A DNA stretch of 64,000 bases from Caryophanales bacterium (GTDB lineage: Bacteria; Bacillota; Bacilli; Bacillales; Amphibacillaceae): NCBI GenBank assembly GCA_029257405.1, contig JARIBO010000017.1:48065-112064 (forward strand), given 5' to 3'. Both the position numbers and the translations under genes were made by a program. This document shows positions 1 to 9,143 of this stretch, in pieces (the stretch's first letter is position 1; every line of letters starts with the position of its first letter). The notes under the pieces were generated by a model. The model searched no databases, was not told the DNA's origin, and saw only the letters and a program-made list of their open reading frames with translations.

Positions 1-903
1 TCAGGATTTACAGGAGCAACAACTGCTTTAATGGTTGCTCAAAAAGAACTAGGAGATATTGTTTTGGTAGATATTCCTAAAATGGAAAATTCGACTAAAG
101 GTAAAGCATTAGATATGCTTGAAGCCTCTCCAGTTCAGGGTTTTGATGCTAATATAAAAGGTACATCTAATTATGAAGACATTAAAGATTCTGATATAGT
201 TATTGTAACTGCAGGTATTGCACGTAAGCCCGGCATGAGTCGTGACGATCTTGTAAAGACAAATGCTGATATAATGAAATCTGTTGCAGGTGAAATTAAA
301 AAACATGCTCCAGAAACAATTATTATTGTTCTATCTAACCCTGTTGACGCAATGACTTACACGATTCTAAAAGAAACTGGGTTCCCGAAAGAAAGAGTTA
401 TTGGACAATCTGGTGTATTAGACAGTGCACGTTTCCGTACTTTTGTTTCACAAGAATTAAATATATCCGTTAAAGATATTACAGGATTTGTTCTTGGAGG
501 GCATGGAGATGATATGGTTCCTTTAATTCGTTATTCTTATGCTGGTGGTATACCACTTGAAAAATTAATTTCTAAAGAAAAGTTAGATGCGATTGTTGAA
601 CGTACACGTAAAGGTGGCGGAGAAATTGTTGAGTTATTAGGAGATGGTAGTGCGTATTACGCACCAGCTGCCTCAATTACTGAAATGACAGAAGCAATTT
701 TAAAAGATCAACGTCGCGTTATACCGACAATTGCTTACTTAGAAGGTGAGTACGGCTATAATGATTTATGTTTAGGCGTACCCACGATTATTGGTGGCAA
801 TGGCATTGAAGAAGTTATAGAACTAGATTTAACAGAAGAGGAAAAATCAGCACTTGATAAGTCTGTAGAATCAGTTGAAAATGTGATGAAAATATTAAAG
901 TAA
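1..903 (+). CDS. mdh: Malate dehydrogenase (partial, 5' end outside window)
   Basis: Catalyses NAD-dependent interconversion of malate and oxaloacetate in the TCA cycle. The reading frame is open from base 1 ([16 protein letters not shown]), so the listed ORF start at base 31 is internal and roughly the first dozen residues lie upstream. Visible landmarks are the end of the Rossmann glycine motif (GFTGATTA), the substrate-binding loop [11 protein letters not shown], and the active-site segment [10 protein letters not shown]. The sequence resembles Bacillus Mdh (lactate-dehydrogenase-like type) along its length. It precedes phoPR as in Bacillus citZ-icd-mdh-phoPR; citZ and icd would be expected just upstream. 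Confidence 0.95.
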   Translation, partial: SGFTGATTALMVAQKELGDIVLVDIPKMENSTKGKALDMLEASPVQGFDANIKGTSNYEDIKDSDIVIVTAGIARKPGMSRDDLVKTNADIMKSVAGEIKKHAPETIIIVLSNPVDAMTYTILKETGFPKERVIGQSGVLDSARFRTFVSQELNISVKDITGFVLGGHGDDMVPLIRYSYAGGIPLEKLISKEKLDAIVERTRKGGGEIVELLGDGSAYYAPAASITEMTEAILKDQRRVIPTIAYLEGEYGYNDLCLGVPTIIGGNGIEEVIELDLTEEEKSALDKSVESVENVMKILK

Positions 904-911
904 ATATAAGT

Positions 912-951
912 AAAAACTCTTGCTAATGTTTTATTTAGCAAGAGTTTTTTT
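912..951 (+). terminator. Rho-independent terminator after mdh
   Basis: An inverted repeat, AAAAACTCTTGCTAA...TTAGCAAGAGTTTTTTT, ends in a T run directly after the mdh stop. It separates mdh from phoPR. Confidence 0.9.
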
Positions 952-1006
952 AATGTTACTGATATTTAAAGAGTAATGTAAAGTTTATGTAAATAAATAT
1001 TTAAAT

Positions 1007-1036
1007 TTGGTAAGTTGTTAATTCTAATGATATGAT
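1007..1036 (+). promoter_or_regulatory. Putative sigma-A promoter for phoPR
   Basis: TTGGTA and TATGAT are separated by 18 bases, about 45 bases upstream of the phoP start. No clear PHO-box repeats were recognised nearby. The call rests only on this hexamer match. Confidence 0.4.
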
Positions 1037-1078
1037 AGCTTTATAGATAAAATTTTAATTAGAAATGAGGATAAAAAT

Positions 1079-1768
1079 TTGCAGCAAACAATTTTAATTG
1101 TTGAAGATGAACCTTCAATTGTTATGCTATTAAAATATAATATTGAAAAGTCAGGTTTTTTAACAGATGTTGCTGATAATGGTGAAGAAGCAGTTAAAAA
1201 ATCACGTGAAAAAAAATATGATTTAATTGTTTTAGATCTCATGTTACCTAAAATGGATGGGATGACTGTTTGTAAAACAATCCGTAAAGATGAAAATAAA
1301 GTGCCAATCTTAATGTTAACAGCAAAAGATGAAGAGTATGATAAAATATCTGGCTTAGAGATGGGTGCAGATGATTATTTAACTAAACCTTTTAGTCCGC
1401 GCGAACTTATCGCTCGAATTCATGCGATACTCAGGAGAACAGGTGCAAAAGAATCCTCATCTGATTTAATTGAAATCGGCGACGTTAAAATTAATTTGGA
1501 GCAATATACTGTTTATTTACGAGATGAAGAAATAGAATTGACACGAAAAGAATATGAATTACTTGTTTATTTAGCAAAAAATCAAAACAAGACATTATCA
1601 CGCGAACAATTACTTTCTTCTGTATGGGATTTTGATTTTGTCGGAGATACTCGTATAGTAGATGTTCAAATTGGTCATTTAAGAGAAAAGTTAGAGAAAA
1701 ACACTAAAAACCCAGAATATATAAAAACTATTCGTGGCTTTGGATACAAACTGGAGGACCCTAAATGA
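1079..1768 (+). CDS. phoP: Phosphate-type response regulator PhoP (OmpR family)
   Basis: Cytoplasmic DNA-binding response regulator of the phosphate-starvation PhoPR system. Residues 1-120 form a receiver domain with the acidic pocket (VEDE), the phosphoacceptor Asp in LIVLDLMLPKMDG and the conserved Lys in DDYLTKPFSPREL. Residues about 130-229 form an OmpR/PhoB winged helix ending RTIRGFGYKLE. The start is TTG, with GAGGA about ten bases upstream; no ATG lies nearby. The stop overlaps the phoR start by four bases (ATGA), so the two are translationally coupled. Position between mdh and polA matches the phoP locus of Bacillus and Staphylococcus. Confidence 0.92.
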   Translation: MQQTILIVEDEPSIVMLLKYNIEKSGFLTDVADNGEEAVKKSREKKYDLIVLDLMLPKMDGMTVCKTIRKDENKVPILMLTAKDEEYDKISGLEMGADDYLTKPFSPRELIARIHAILRRTGAKESSSDLIEIGDVKINLEQYTVYLRDEEIELTRKEYELLVYLAKNQNKTLSREQLLSSVWDFDFVGDTRIVDVQIGHLREKLEKNTKNPEYIKTIRGFGYKLEDPK

Positions 1769-3132
1769 AAGATTTCATATCAAAAACACTTTTAGCATAT
1801 ACATTTATTATTTTTATAGTTACAGTAATCAGTGGACTTATATTAAGTCCTATTGTAACAAATTATTATGTACTTGCTGCAGTATTAATTAGTATGTTTA
1901 TTATCTTTACTTTATTATTATTTTATATTTTCGATAAATATTTTAGACCGATTGAAAAAGTATCACAAACAATGGATAAATTACTTAAAGGTAATTATAG
2001 AGCAAGAATCCATTATTCAATGAATGGGACTTTAGCAGATTTGAGCAGTAAAGTTAATGCATTAGCACGTAATTTAAGTGAATTAACGATTCATGAACAA
2101 ATTCAAGCAGAGCAATTATCTACAGTCATTGATAATTCAGAGAGTGCACTTGTTCTAATCGATGAAAAAGGTTACATACATATCGTTAATCGTAAATTTT
2201 TATCAATGTTTGGTGGTAAAGCTTCAGACTATATTGGTTTTTTATATTATGATGTTTTAGAAAACGAACAAATTCATCATACAGTACAAGAAACATTTCT
2301 TTATGAAAAAAATATTAAACATTTATTTTCACTTGGCGAAGAAAATAAAAAATATTTAGAAATCGTTGGAGCGCCTATTTTTAACGATCCTGGTCTTCTC
2401 CGCGGGGCAGTACTTGCTATTTATGATATTACTGAATTTAAAAATTTAGAAGTGATGCGAAAAGATTTTGTTGCTAATGTATCTCATGAATTAAAAACAC
2501 CCATTACTTCAATTAAAGGTTTTTCAGAAACATTACTTGATGTAGCTGCAGACGATACTGAAACACGGAATCAATTTTTACAAATTATTAATAATGAAAG
2601 TCAAAGAATAAAATTATTAATTGATGATTTATTAATTTTATCTAAATTAGAAAAAGATGAAATGACAATAGATACAGATCAAATATCAACAACTCGATTA
2701 TTTAAAGATATATATCCAATTATCGATCAAAAAGCAGAACTAAAAAATATTCATTTTGATTGTGTTTATTCTGATGAAATCCACTTTGTAGCAGATCTTG
2801 AAAAAATAAAACAAATTTTAATTAATTTATTAACAAATGCAATTAATTACACGCCTGAATCAGGTACAATTACATTAAGAGCGACTGAGTCAGATGAAGA
2901 AGTTTGTTTATCAATTAGTGATACTGGAATCGGAATGTCTAAAGAAGCTTTGTCACGTATATTTGAACGTTTTTACCGAGTAGATAAGGCACGTAGTCGT
3001 GATACAGGTGGGACAGGACTTGGACTTGCAATTGTTAAACATATTGTTGAAGTTCATAATGGAAGAATTGAAGTAGAAAGTGAAATAGGGGAAGGGACGA
3101 CGTTTAATATATATTTACCTAAAGAACAATAA
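1765..3132 (+). CDS. phoR: Sensor histidine kinase PhoR, short form without an extracytoplasmic sensor domain
   Basis: Membrane histidine kinase partner of PhoP. Two hydrophobic segments (about residues 8-28 and 34-57) are joined by only a few polar residues. A HAMP-like region (60-110), a PAS domain (about 120-225), the HisKA H-box VSHELKTPITSIKGF, and an HATPase with N-box (LINLLTNAINYTP), G1 (DTGIGMS) and G2 (GGTGLGLAIVK) follow. At 455 residues it is about 100 shorter than Staphylococcus or Bacillus PhoR, which carry an external PDC-type domain between the two membrane segments; that domain is missing here. The kinase core looks intact. Confidence 0.9.
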   Translation: MKDFISKTLLAYTFIIFIVTVISGLILSPIVTNYYVLAAVLISMFIIFTLLLFYIFDKYFRPIEKVSQTMDKLLKGNYRARIHYSMNGTLADLSSKVNALARNLSELTIHEQIQAEQLSTVIDNSESALVLIDEKGYIHIVNRKFLSMFGGKASDYIGFLYYDVLENEQIHHTVQETFLYEKNIKHLFSLGEENKKYLEIVGAPIFNDPGLLRGAVLAIYDITEFKNLEVMRKDFVANVSHELKTPITSIKGFSETLLDVAADDTETRNQFLQIINNESQRIKLLIDDLLILSKLEKDEMTIDTDQISTTRLFKDIYPIIDQKAELKNIHFDCVYSDEIHFVADLEKIKQILINLLTNAINYTPESGTITLRATESDEEVCLSISDTGIGMSKEALSRIFERFYRVDKARSRDTGGTGLGLAIVKHIVEVHNGRIEVESEIGEGTTFNIYLPKEQ

Positions 3133-3162
3133 ACACTTGCTATTTAAAAAGTAAGTGTTTTT
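3131..3162 (+). terminator. Hairpin terminator between phoR and polA
   Basis: AACACTTGC...GTAAGTGTTTTT overlaps the phoR stop codon and ends in a short T run. It may only partly stop transcription, since polA begins 31 bases later with no obvious promoter between. Confidence 0.65.
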
Positions 3163-3193
3163 CATTTATAATGGATAAGAAGGGGCGAGTGAA

Positions 3194-5818
3194 ATGTCAA
3201 AAAAACTAGTATTAATAGATGGAAACAGTTTATTATTTAGAGCTTATTATGCATTACCTTTACTACATAATGATTCGGGTGTTTATACAAATGCTGTTTA
3301 TGGCTTTACAAATATATTACTAAGAATTCTTGAAGAAGAAAAACCAACGCATATGTTAGTAGCATTTGATGCAGGGAAAACAACATTTAGACATTCATCA
3401 TATCAAGAATATAAAGGTGGCAGACAAAAAACACCACCTGAATTGTCTGAACAATTTCCGTTAACAAGAGAACTACTTAAAGCATTTAATATTCCACAAT
3501 ATGAATTAGATCTTTATGAAGCTGATGACATTATTGGTACTTTAGCTTTAGAAGGAGATAAAAAAGATTGGGAAGTTAAAGTAATTTCAGGAGACCAAGA
3601 TCTACTTCAATTAGTATCTAATCATGTCACAGTAGATTTAACTAAAAAAGGGGTTAGTGAAGTTGTTTCTTATACACCTGAGTCACTTACTGAAGAAATG
3701 GAATTAACACCAGAACAAATCATAGATTTAAAAGCATTAATGGGAGATAGTTCTGATAATATTCCAGGAGTACCAGGTGTAGGTATTAAAACAGCGATTA
3801 AATTATTAAAGGATTATGGCTCGCTCGACAATGTGTATGAGAATTTAGATAAAATCACAGCGAAAAAATTAAATGAAAATCTGACTAAGTACAAAGAAGA
3901 CGCATATTTAAGCTATCAACTTGCAACGATTAAACGTGACACACCGATTGAGATATCACTTGAAGATGTAAGTTACACTGGGTACGAAGATGAAGATGTT
4001 ATAAAATTATTCCAAACACTAGAATTTCGTTCATTGATTGAAAGAATGGGCGGAGAACAAAAAGTAGAAGAAGAAATAAATGTGCCATTTGAAATAATCG
4101 AAGAAATTAAAGCAGAATATCTTGTTAGTGGGTCAATTTTAAATGTCGAAATGATTGATGAAAATTATCATGATGCTAACATAGAAGCAATAAGTCTTGT
4201 AAACGAAACAGGAAACTATGTTATTCATACTGATGACGCTTTAGGTTCAAAAATATTCATTGATTGGTTAGAAGACGATACAGAAGAAAAATCAATCTTT
4301 GATGTTAAAGCGACAACTGTTGCTTTGTTAAATCAAGGTATTCATTTAAAAGGAGTTAATTTTGATTTATTATTAGCAGCTTACGTAATTGATCCGGCAC
4401 AAAAAAATGAAGATATTCCATCGATTGCTAGGCGTCTAGGTCACAGATATGTGCAAATGGATGAAGAAGTTTATGGTAAAGGTGCTAAGCGACATGTACC
4501 TGAATTTGAAATCATTGCAGAACATGTAGCAAAACAGGGCCATGCATTGCATGAATTAAAACCAGAATTAATTGAAGGTCTTAAAGACAATGAACAATAT
4601 GATTTATTTATGAATCTTGAATTACCACTTGCCCAGGTATTAGCAGAAATGGAACATGAAGGAATTAAAGTGGACGTATCTAAACTTAAAGAAATGGATA
4701 AAGAAATAAATGGGCGTATTCGAATAATCGAAAAGCGAATACATGAATTAGCAGGCGAGGAATTTAATGTTAACTCACCAAAGCAATTGTCTGTTATTTT
4801 ATTTGAAAAATTAGAACTGCCCGTTATTAAAAAAACAAAAACCGGTTACTCTACAGCTGCTGATGTTTTGGAAAAGTTAGAACAAGAGCATGAAATTATT
4901 CCAGAAATTTTCATGTATCGTCAATTAAAAAAGTTGCATTCAACTTATATTGAAGGATTATTAAAAGTTGTTTATAAAGATACAAGTAAAATTCATACAC
5001 GCTTTAACCAGGCGCTTACGCAAACAGGGCGCTTAAGCTCAACTGAACCAAACATGCAAAATATACCTGTACGTTTGGAAGAAGGCAGAAAAATTAGGCA
5101 GGCGTTTATTCCATCAACAGCCGATTCTGTGATTTTTGCAGCGGACTACTCACAAATTGAATTACGCGTGCTTGCTCACATCTCAGGAGATGAAAATTTA
5201 AGTGATGCATTTAGACATGATAAAGATATTCATACGCAAACAGCAATGGATGTATTTCATGTTGACAGAGATGCAATTGACGATAATATGAGAGATCAAG
5301 CTAAAGCGGTAAACTTTGGAATTATATATGGTATTAGTGATTATGGTTTATCACAAAACTTAAAAATTTCGAGAAAAGAAGCAGGAGAGTTTATTGAAAG
5401 ATATTTAGCAATTTATCCAAAAGTTAAAGAGTACATGGAAGAGATTGTTAAAGATGCAAAACATAAAGGCTATGTAACAACAATTATGAATAGACGTCGT
5501 TATTTACCAGATATTACGAGTCGTAACTTTAATCAAAGAAGTTTCGCTGAAAGAACAGCAATGAATACACCGATTCAAGGTAGTGCGGCTGATATTATTA
5601 AAAAAGCAATGATTGATTTACAAGAAGAATTAAAAACTAAAAACTTTAAATCAAAAGTATTACTCCAAGTTCATGATGAGCTAATCTTAGAAGTGCCAAA
5701 TGAAGAATTAGATGCAATTATAAAATTAGTGCCAGAAGTGATGGAGAATACAGTTAAATTAAATGTGCCATTAAAAGTAGATTACTCGTATGGAGCGAGT
5801 TGGTTTGATGCTAAATAA
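3194..5818 (+). CDS. polA: DNA polymerase I
   Basis: Repair and Okazaki-fragment-processing polymerase, 874 residues, usual family length. The N-terminal 5'-nuclease (about 1-290) shows LIDGNSLLFRAYYA, EADDIIGTLA and GDSSDNIPGVPGVGIKTA. The middle 3'-5' exonuclease-like region (about 300-470) lacks the canonical catalytic DxE signature, as in other Bacillales enzymes, so proofreading is probably absent. The polymerase domain shows motif A (DYSQIELRVLAH), motif B (RDQAKAVNFGIIYGIS) and motif C (QVHDELILEVP). It is followed closely by mutM and coaE in a conserved repair/CoA cluster. Confidence 0.97.
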   Translation: MSKKLVLIDGNSLLFRAYYALPLLHNDSGVYTNAVYGFTNILLRILEEEKPTHMLVAFDAGKTTFRHSSYQEYKGGRQKTPPELSEQFPLTRELLKAFNIPQYELDLYEADDIIGTLALEGDKKDWEVKVISGDQDLLQLVSNHVTVDLTKKGVSEVVSYTPESLTEEMELTPEQIIDLKALMGDSSDNIPGVPGVGIKTAIKLLKDYGSLDNVYENLDKITAKKLNENLTKYKEDAYLSYQLATIKRDTPIEISLEDVSYTGYEDEDVIKLFQTLEFRSLIERMGGEQKVEEEINVPFEIIEEIKAEYLVSGSILNVEMIDENYHDANIEAISLVNETGNYVIHTDDALGSKIFIDWLEDDTEEKSIFDVKATTVALLNQGIHLKGVNFDLLLAAYVIDPAQKNEDIPSIARRLGHRYVQMDEEVYGKGAKRHVPEFEIIAEHVAKQGHALHELKPELIEGLKDNEQYDLFMNLELPLAQVLAEMEHEGIKVDVSKLKEMDKEINGRIRIIEKRIHELAGEEFNVNSPKQLSVILFEKLELPVIKKTKTGYSTAADVLEKLEQEHEIIPEIFMYRQLKKLHSTYIEGLLKVVYKDTSKIHTRFNQALTQTGRLSSTEPNMQNIPVRLEEGRKIRQAFIPSTADSVIFAADYSQIELRVLAHISGDENLSDAFRHDKDIHTQTAMDVFHVDRDAIDDNMRDQAKAVNFGIIYGISDYGLSQNLKISRKEAGEFIERYLAIYPKVKEYMEEIVKDAKHKGYVTTIMNRRRYLPDITSRNFNQRSFAERTAMNTPIQGSAADIIKKAMIDLQEELKTKNFKSKVLLQVHDELILEVPNEELDAIIKLVPEVMENTVKLNVPLKVDYSYGASWFDAK

Positions 5819-5835
5819 AAAGTAGGGGTATAAAG

Positions 5836-6666
5836 ATGCCAGAATTACCAGAAGTTGAAACAATTAGAAAAACACTGAAAAAACTTGTATTAAATAAAGA
5901 AATTAAAGATATAGAGGTTTATTGGGGGAAAATAATCAAACATCCTGATGACGTTGAACACTTTAAACAAATTATAATTGGACAAAAAATCCGTGATGTA
6001 AAGCGTAAAGGTAAGTTTCTAATATTTGAATTAGATACAGAGATGCTTGTTTCGCATTTACGCATGGAAGGTAAATATTCGGTTGATCAAACGGGTATTG
6101 AACGCGATAAACATACACATGTTATTTTTGATTTTACAGATGGTACTTCACTTCAGTATAATGATGTTCGAAAATTTGGAACTATGCATGTTTTTAGAAA
6201 AGAAGAATATTTGTCTGTTAAGCCACTCAATCAGTTAGGTCCTGATCCGTTTGAAGCGGATTATAATTTAACTTATTTAAAAGAAAGGTTACTTAAAACG
6301 ACAAGACATATAAAATCTGCCCTTCTTGATCAAACAATTATAGCTGGTCTTGGTAATATTTATGTTGATGAAGTATTATTTAAATCGAATATTCACCCTA
6401 AAAAAAGAGCCAATACATTAAGTGATGAAGAAATTGAATTAATATTTAAATATACTTATGAAGTTTTAAATGAAGCAGTAAAGCAAGGTGGCACGACAAT
6501 TAGATCGTATGTAAATGGTGAAGGAGAAATGGGACTCTTTCAGCAAGAATTGTACGTTTACGGTCAAGAAAATAAATCATGTAAAATTTGTGGGGATGTT
6601 ATCCAAAAATTTAAACTCTCAGGACGAGGCACACATATATGCCCAACATGTCAAATTGAAAAGTAA
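5836..6666 (+). CDS. mutM: Formamidopyrimidine-DNA glycosylase (Fpg/MutM)
   Basis: Base-excision-repair glycosylase/AP lyase that removes oxidised purines such as 8-oxoguanine. The mature N-terminus PELPEVETIRK carries the catalytic Pro and Glu; the beta-F loop lysine appears in KRKGKFL; the C-terminal zinc finger is CKICGDVIQKFKLSGRGTHICPTCQ. Length of 276 residues is normal. It starts 18 bases after polA and is followed 11 bases later by coaE, so the three genes are likely co-transcribed. Confidence 0.97.
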   Translation: MPELPEVETIRKTLKKLVLNKEIKDIEVYWGKIIKHPDDVEHFKQIIIGQKIRDVKRKGKFLIFELDTEMLVSHLRMEGKYSVDQTGIERDKHTHVIFDFTDGTSLQYNDVRKFGTMHVFRKEEYLSVKPLNQLGPDPFEADYNLTYLKERLLKTTRHIKSALLDQTIIAGLGNIYVDEVLFKSNIHPKKRANTLSDEEIELIFKYTYEVLNEAVKQGGTTIRSYVNGEGEMGLFQQELYVYGQENKSCKICGDVIQKFKLSGRGTHICPTCQIEK

Positions 6667-6677
6667 GGAGCAGATAA

Positions 6678-7280
6678 ATGACTCTTGTAATTGGTTTAAC
6701 AGGTAGTATTGGAACAGGTAAAAGTACAGTTTCAAAAATGTTTAAAGAGCTTAATATAGCAGTAATTGATGCAGATTTAATAGCTAAAGAAGTCGTAGAA
6801 GTGAATAAACCTGCATATTTGGAAATAGTAAAAGAATTTGGTGAAAAAGTACTTTATGAAAATAAAGAGCTGAATCGCAAAGCTTTAGGTAATATTGTTT
6901 TTAATGATGAAAAAAGTCGTAAGAAATTGAACAGTATTGTGCATCCAGCAATTAGACAAGAAATGCTAAAACAAAAAGAAGCACTAATGAAACAAAAACC
7001 AAAAGCAATTGTTATGGATATACCACTTATTTATGAAAGTGGACTCGAAAATTATGTAGACAAAATACTTGTTGTTTACGTAACTGAAGAGACACAATTA
7101 AAACGTTTAATGGAACGTGATGAGTCTACAAAAGAAGAAGCATTAAGTAGAATGAACTCCCAAATAAGTATTGAAGAAAAAGCTAAAAGAGCAGATGCAA
7201 TTATAAATAACAATGGAACAGTTAATGAATCTTACGCTCAGTTATTAAATGTTTTAGCAAAATGGAATATAAAAGTATAA
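6678..7280 (+). CDS. coaE: Dephospho-CoA kinase
   Basis: Last step of coenzyme A synthesis, phosphorylating dephospho-CoA at the 3' hydroxyl. The P-loop is GLTGSIGTGKSTVSKMF, followed by DADLIAKEVV and the lid/adenine region IVMDIPLIYESG. 200 residues is the family norm. AAGGAG lies just upstream of the ATG. Its place after mutM and before gapB is the staphylococcal order; Bacillus has extra genes between. Confidence 0.95.
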   Translation: MTLVIGLTGSIGTGKSTVSKMFKELNIAVIDADLIAKEVVEVNKPAYLEIVKEFGEKVLYENKELNRKALGNIVFNDEKSRKKLNSIVHPAIRQEMLKQKEALMKQKPKAIVMDIPLIYESGLENYVDKILVVYVTEETQLKRLMERDESTKEEALSRMNSQISIEEKAKRADAIINNNGTVNESYAQLLNVLAKWNIKV

Positions 7281-7296
7281 TATATAATTGAAAATT

Positions 7297-7386
7297 AAAC
7301 TTATAAATTGTTCATTTGTGGGTTGTTATTATCCCGGTGGGCGAGTCCGCCTTTATCTAGTAAGGCATTTGAGAATAAGTTTTTTT
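7297..7386 (+). ncRNA. Candidate structured RNA or complex terminator between coaE and gapB
   Basis: An outer stem (AAACTTAT with ATAAGTTT) encloses two smaller hairpins, GGCGAGTCCGCC and GCCTTTATCTAGTAAGGC, which compete for the same GCC, and a GC-rich TCCCGGTGGGCG segment. The whole ends in a run of seven Ts. The GC-rich interior is unlike an ordinary terminator in this AT-rich genome. No known riboswitch consensus was recognised. It may be a small RNA or simply the end of the polA-mutM-coaE transcript. Confidence 0.45.
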
Positions 7387-7423
7387 AACAAATTAGTACT
7401 TTTATAGTGTTTTTATTTTATAT

Positions 7424-7466
7424 TATGTTATACTAATTAAGAAGAAAAACGAAATAGTATAACACA
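7424..7466 (+). promoter_or_regulatory. gapB promoter region with two inverted CcpN-like boxes
   Basis: TATGTTATACT (7424-7434, containing the -10-like TATACT) and, on the opposite strand, TGTGTTATACT (7456-7466) both fit the Bacillus subtilis CcpN operator consensus TRTGHYATAYW. CcpN represses gapB and pckA during glycolytic growth in B. subtilis. The two boxes flank the expected transcription start about 25-60 bases before the gene. Confidence 0.6.
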
Positions 7467-7486
7467 TATTTATGGGAGGACTATAA

Positions 7487-8509
7487 ATGAGTAGAACCCG
7501 AATTGCAATTAATGGATTTGGTCGTATTGGACGAATGGTATTTCGCCAAGCGATATTAAACAAAGATTTAGACGTCATAGCAATTAATGCAAGTTATCCA
7601 GAGGAAACATTAGCACATTTAATTAAATATGACAGTGTGCATGGCATTTTCGAGAAAGACGTTAAAGTCGTCAAAGATGGATTTGAAATTAATGGTGAAA
7701 AAATTCGTCATGTGAATTCACGTAAACCTGAAGAACTTCCTTGGGAAGAACTAGGAATAGATGTTGTAATTGAAGCTACAGGTAAATTCAATAGTCAAGA
7801 AGGAGCAAGCCGTCATTTAAAAGCAGGAGCTAAAAAAGTTATTATAACTGCTCCAGGTAAAGGCGTAGATAAGACAATTGTTTTAGGTGTTAACGAAGAA
7901 GAGTATGATCCTAATACAGATAATGTTATTTCTAATGCTTCTTGTACAACAAATTGTTTAGCACCAGTTGTAAAAGTGCTTGATGATCATTTTGGTATTG
8001 TTAATGGTTTAATGACAACTGTTCATGCTTATACAACAGATCAACCTAATTTAGATAATCCGCATAGTGATTTACGTAGAGCGCGTGCATGTGCACAGTC
8101 AATAATTCCAACATCAACAGGAGCAGCAAAAGCACTTGGTGAAGTTATGCCGCATTTAAATGGTAAATTACATGGTATGGCATTACGTGTACCAACACCA
8201 AACGTATCACTTGTTGATTTAGTAGTTGATTTAAAGACAGACGTTACAGTAGAAGATGTAAACAACGCATTTAAAACAGAATCAGGAGACAAACTTGAAG
8301 GTATTATGAGATATACTGAAGAGCCATTAGTTTCAATTGATTTTGCTTCAACACAAGAGTCAGCAATAATAGATGCTCTTTCAACAATGGTTATTGAAGA
8401 TAATAAAGTTAAAGTACTCGCATGGTATGATAACGAATGGGGTTACTCAGCACGTGTAGTCGATTTAGCACTTTATGTAGGAGCTTCAATTCCTTCAAAA
8501 GTAAAATAA
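7487..8509 (+). CDS. gapB: Glyceraldehyde-3-phosphate dehydrogenase, gluconeogenic NADP-preferring type
   Basis: Oxidoreductase of the GapB class, working in the gluconeogenic direction. The active site is SNASCTTNCLAP with the nucleophilic Cys; the Rossmann motif is INGFGRIGR. After the second strand the segment reads AINASYPEE, lacking the Asp that favours NAD in glycolytic GapA, which is the pattern of GapB. A strong ribosome site (GGGAGGA) precedes the ATG. It stands alone between a structured RNA/CcpN-box region and a terminator. The absence of cggR-pgk neighbours also argues for GapB rather than GapA. Confidence 0.93.
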   Translation: MSRTRIAINGFGRIGRMVFRQAILNKDLDVIAINASYPEETLAHLIKYDSVHGIFEKDVKVVKDGFEINGEKIRHVNSRKPEELPWEELGIDVVIEATGKFNSQEGASRHLKAGAKKVIITAPGKGVDKTIVLGVNEEEYDPNTDNVISNASCTTNCLAPVVKVLDDHFGIVNGLMTTVHAYTTDQPNLDNPHSDLRRARACAQSIIPTSTGAAKALGEVMPHLNGKLHGMALRVPTPNVSLVDLVVDLKTDVTVEDVNNAFKTESGDKLEGIMRYTEEPLVSIDFASTQESAIIDALSTMVIEDNKVKVLAWYDNEWGYSARVVDLALYVGASIPSKVK

Positions 8510-8520
8510 ATAGTGTAATT

Positions 8521-8592
8521 AGGAAGGTTACTTCTGATAAAGTAATTTCTAAATTAAATTTTAGAGATAACTTTATCAAGTAGCCTTTTTTT
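8521..8592 (+). terminator. Terminator after gapB
   Basis: A long interrupted hairpin, AGGAAGGTTACTT-TGATAAAGT...ACTTTATCA-GTAGCC, is followed by eight Ts. The stem has small bulges. Confidence 0.8.
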
Positions 8593-8671
8593 TAATTAGT
8601 GAAATAAGTGTAAACATGATAAAATATACATTAGAGAGTGTTATATACATGAAAAAATAGGAGTTGAAGAT

Positions 8672-9124
8672 GTGAAGTGTGCTAAATGTCACCATAAAAA
8701 TTCACGTGTTTTAGATTCTAGACCAATAGAAGATGGTGAAACAATTAGAAGAAGAAGAGAGTGTGAACAATGTGGTTTTAGATTCACTACTTTTGAGCGA
8801 CTTGAAGAAGTCCCACTTATAATTGTTAAAAAAGATGGAACAAGACAAGAATTTGAACGTGATAAATTAATTAGAGGATTAATGCGAGCATGTGAAAAAC
8901 GCCCGGTAACGATTGAAGAAATAGAGCAATTGGCATTTGATGTTGAACAAGCGATTAGAAATTCTGAAGAGCCAGAAATAAGCAGTGAATATATTGGAGA
9001 AATGGTCCTTGAAAGATTACTTGATATAGACGAAGTAGCGTATGTTCGTTTTGCATCAGTATATCGCCAATACAAAAATGTTAATGTATTTTTAGATGAA
9101 CTTAAAGATTTGTTAAATAAATAA
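8672..9124 (+). CDS. nrdR: Transcriptional repressor NrdR
   Basis: ATP-cone regulator of ribonucleotide reductase genes. The N-terminal zinc ribbon is [16 protein letters not shown]...[12 protein letters not shown], followed by an ATP-cone domain (about 49-139) beginning [12 protein letters not shown]-like ([17 protein letters not shown]). 150 residues is normal. The start is GTG with TAGGAG seven bases upstream. It heads the nrdR-dnaB-dnaI cluster found throughout Staphylococcaceae and Bacillaceae. Confidence 0.96.
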   Translation: MKCAKCHHKNSRVLDSRPIEDGETIRRRRECEQCGFRFTTFERLEEVPLIIVKKDGTRQEFERDKLIRGLMRACEKRPVTIEEIEQLAFDVEQAIRNSEEPEISSEYIGEMVLERLLDIDEVAYVRFASVYRQYKNVNVFLDELKDLLNK

Positions 9125-9143
9125 GTAAGAAAGGGTTAGATGT

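Noticed and set aside
8689-9075. 128-residue minus-strand ORF
   Set aside because: Lies entirely opposite nrdR, which is a clear family member; low-complexity Ser-rich shadow.
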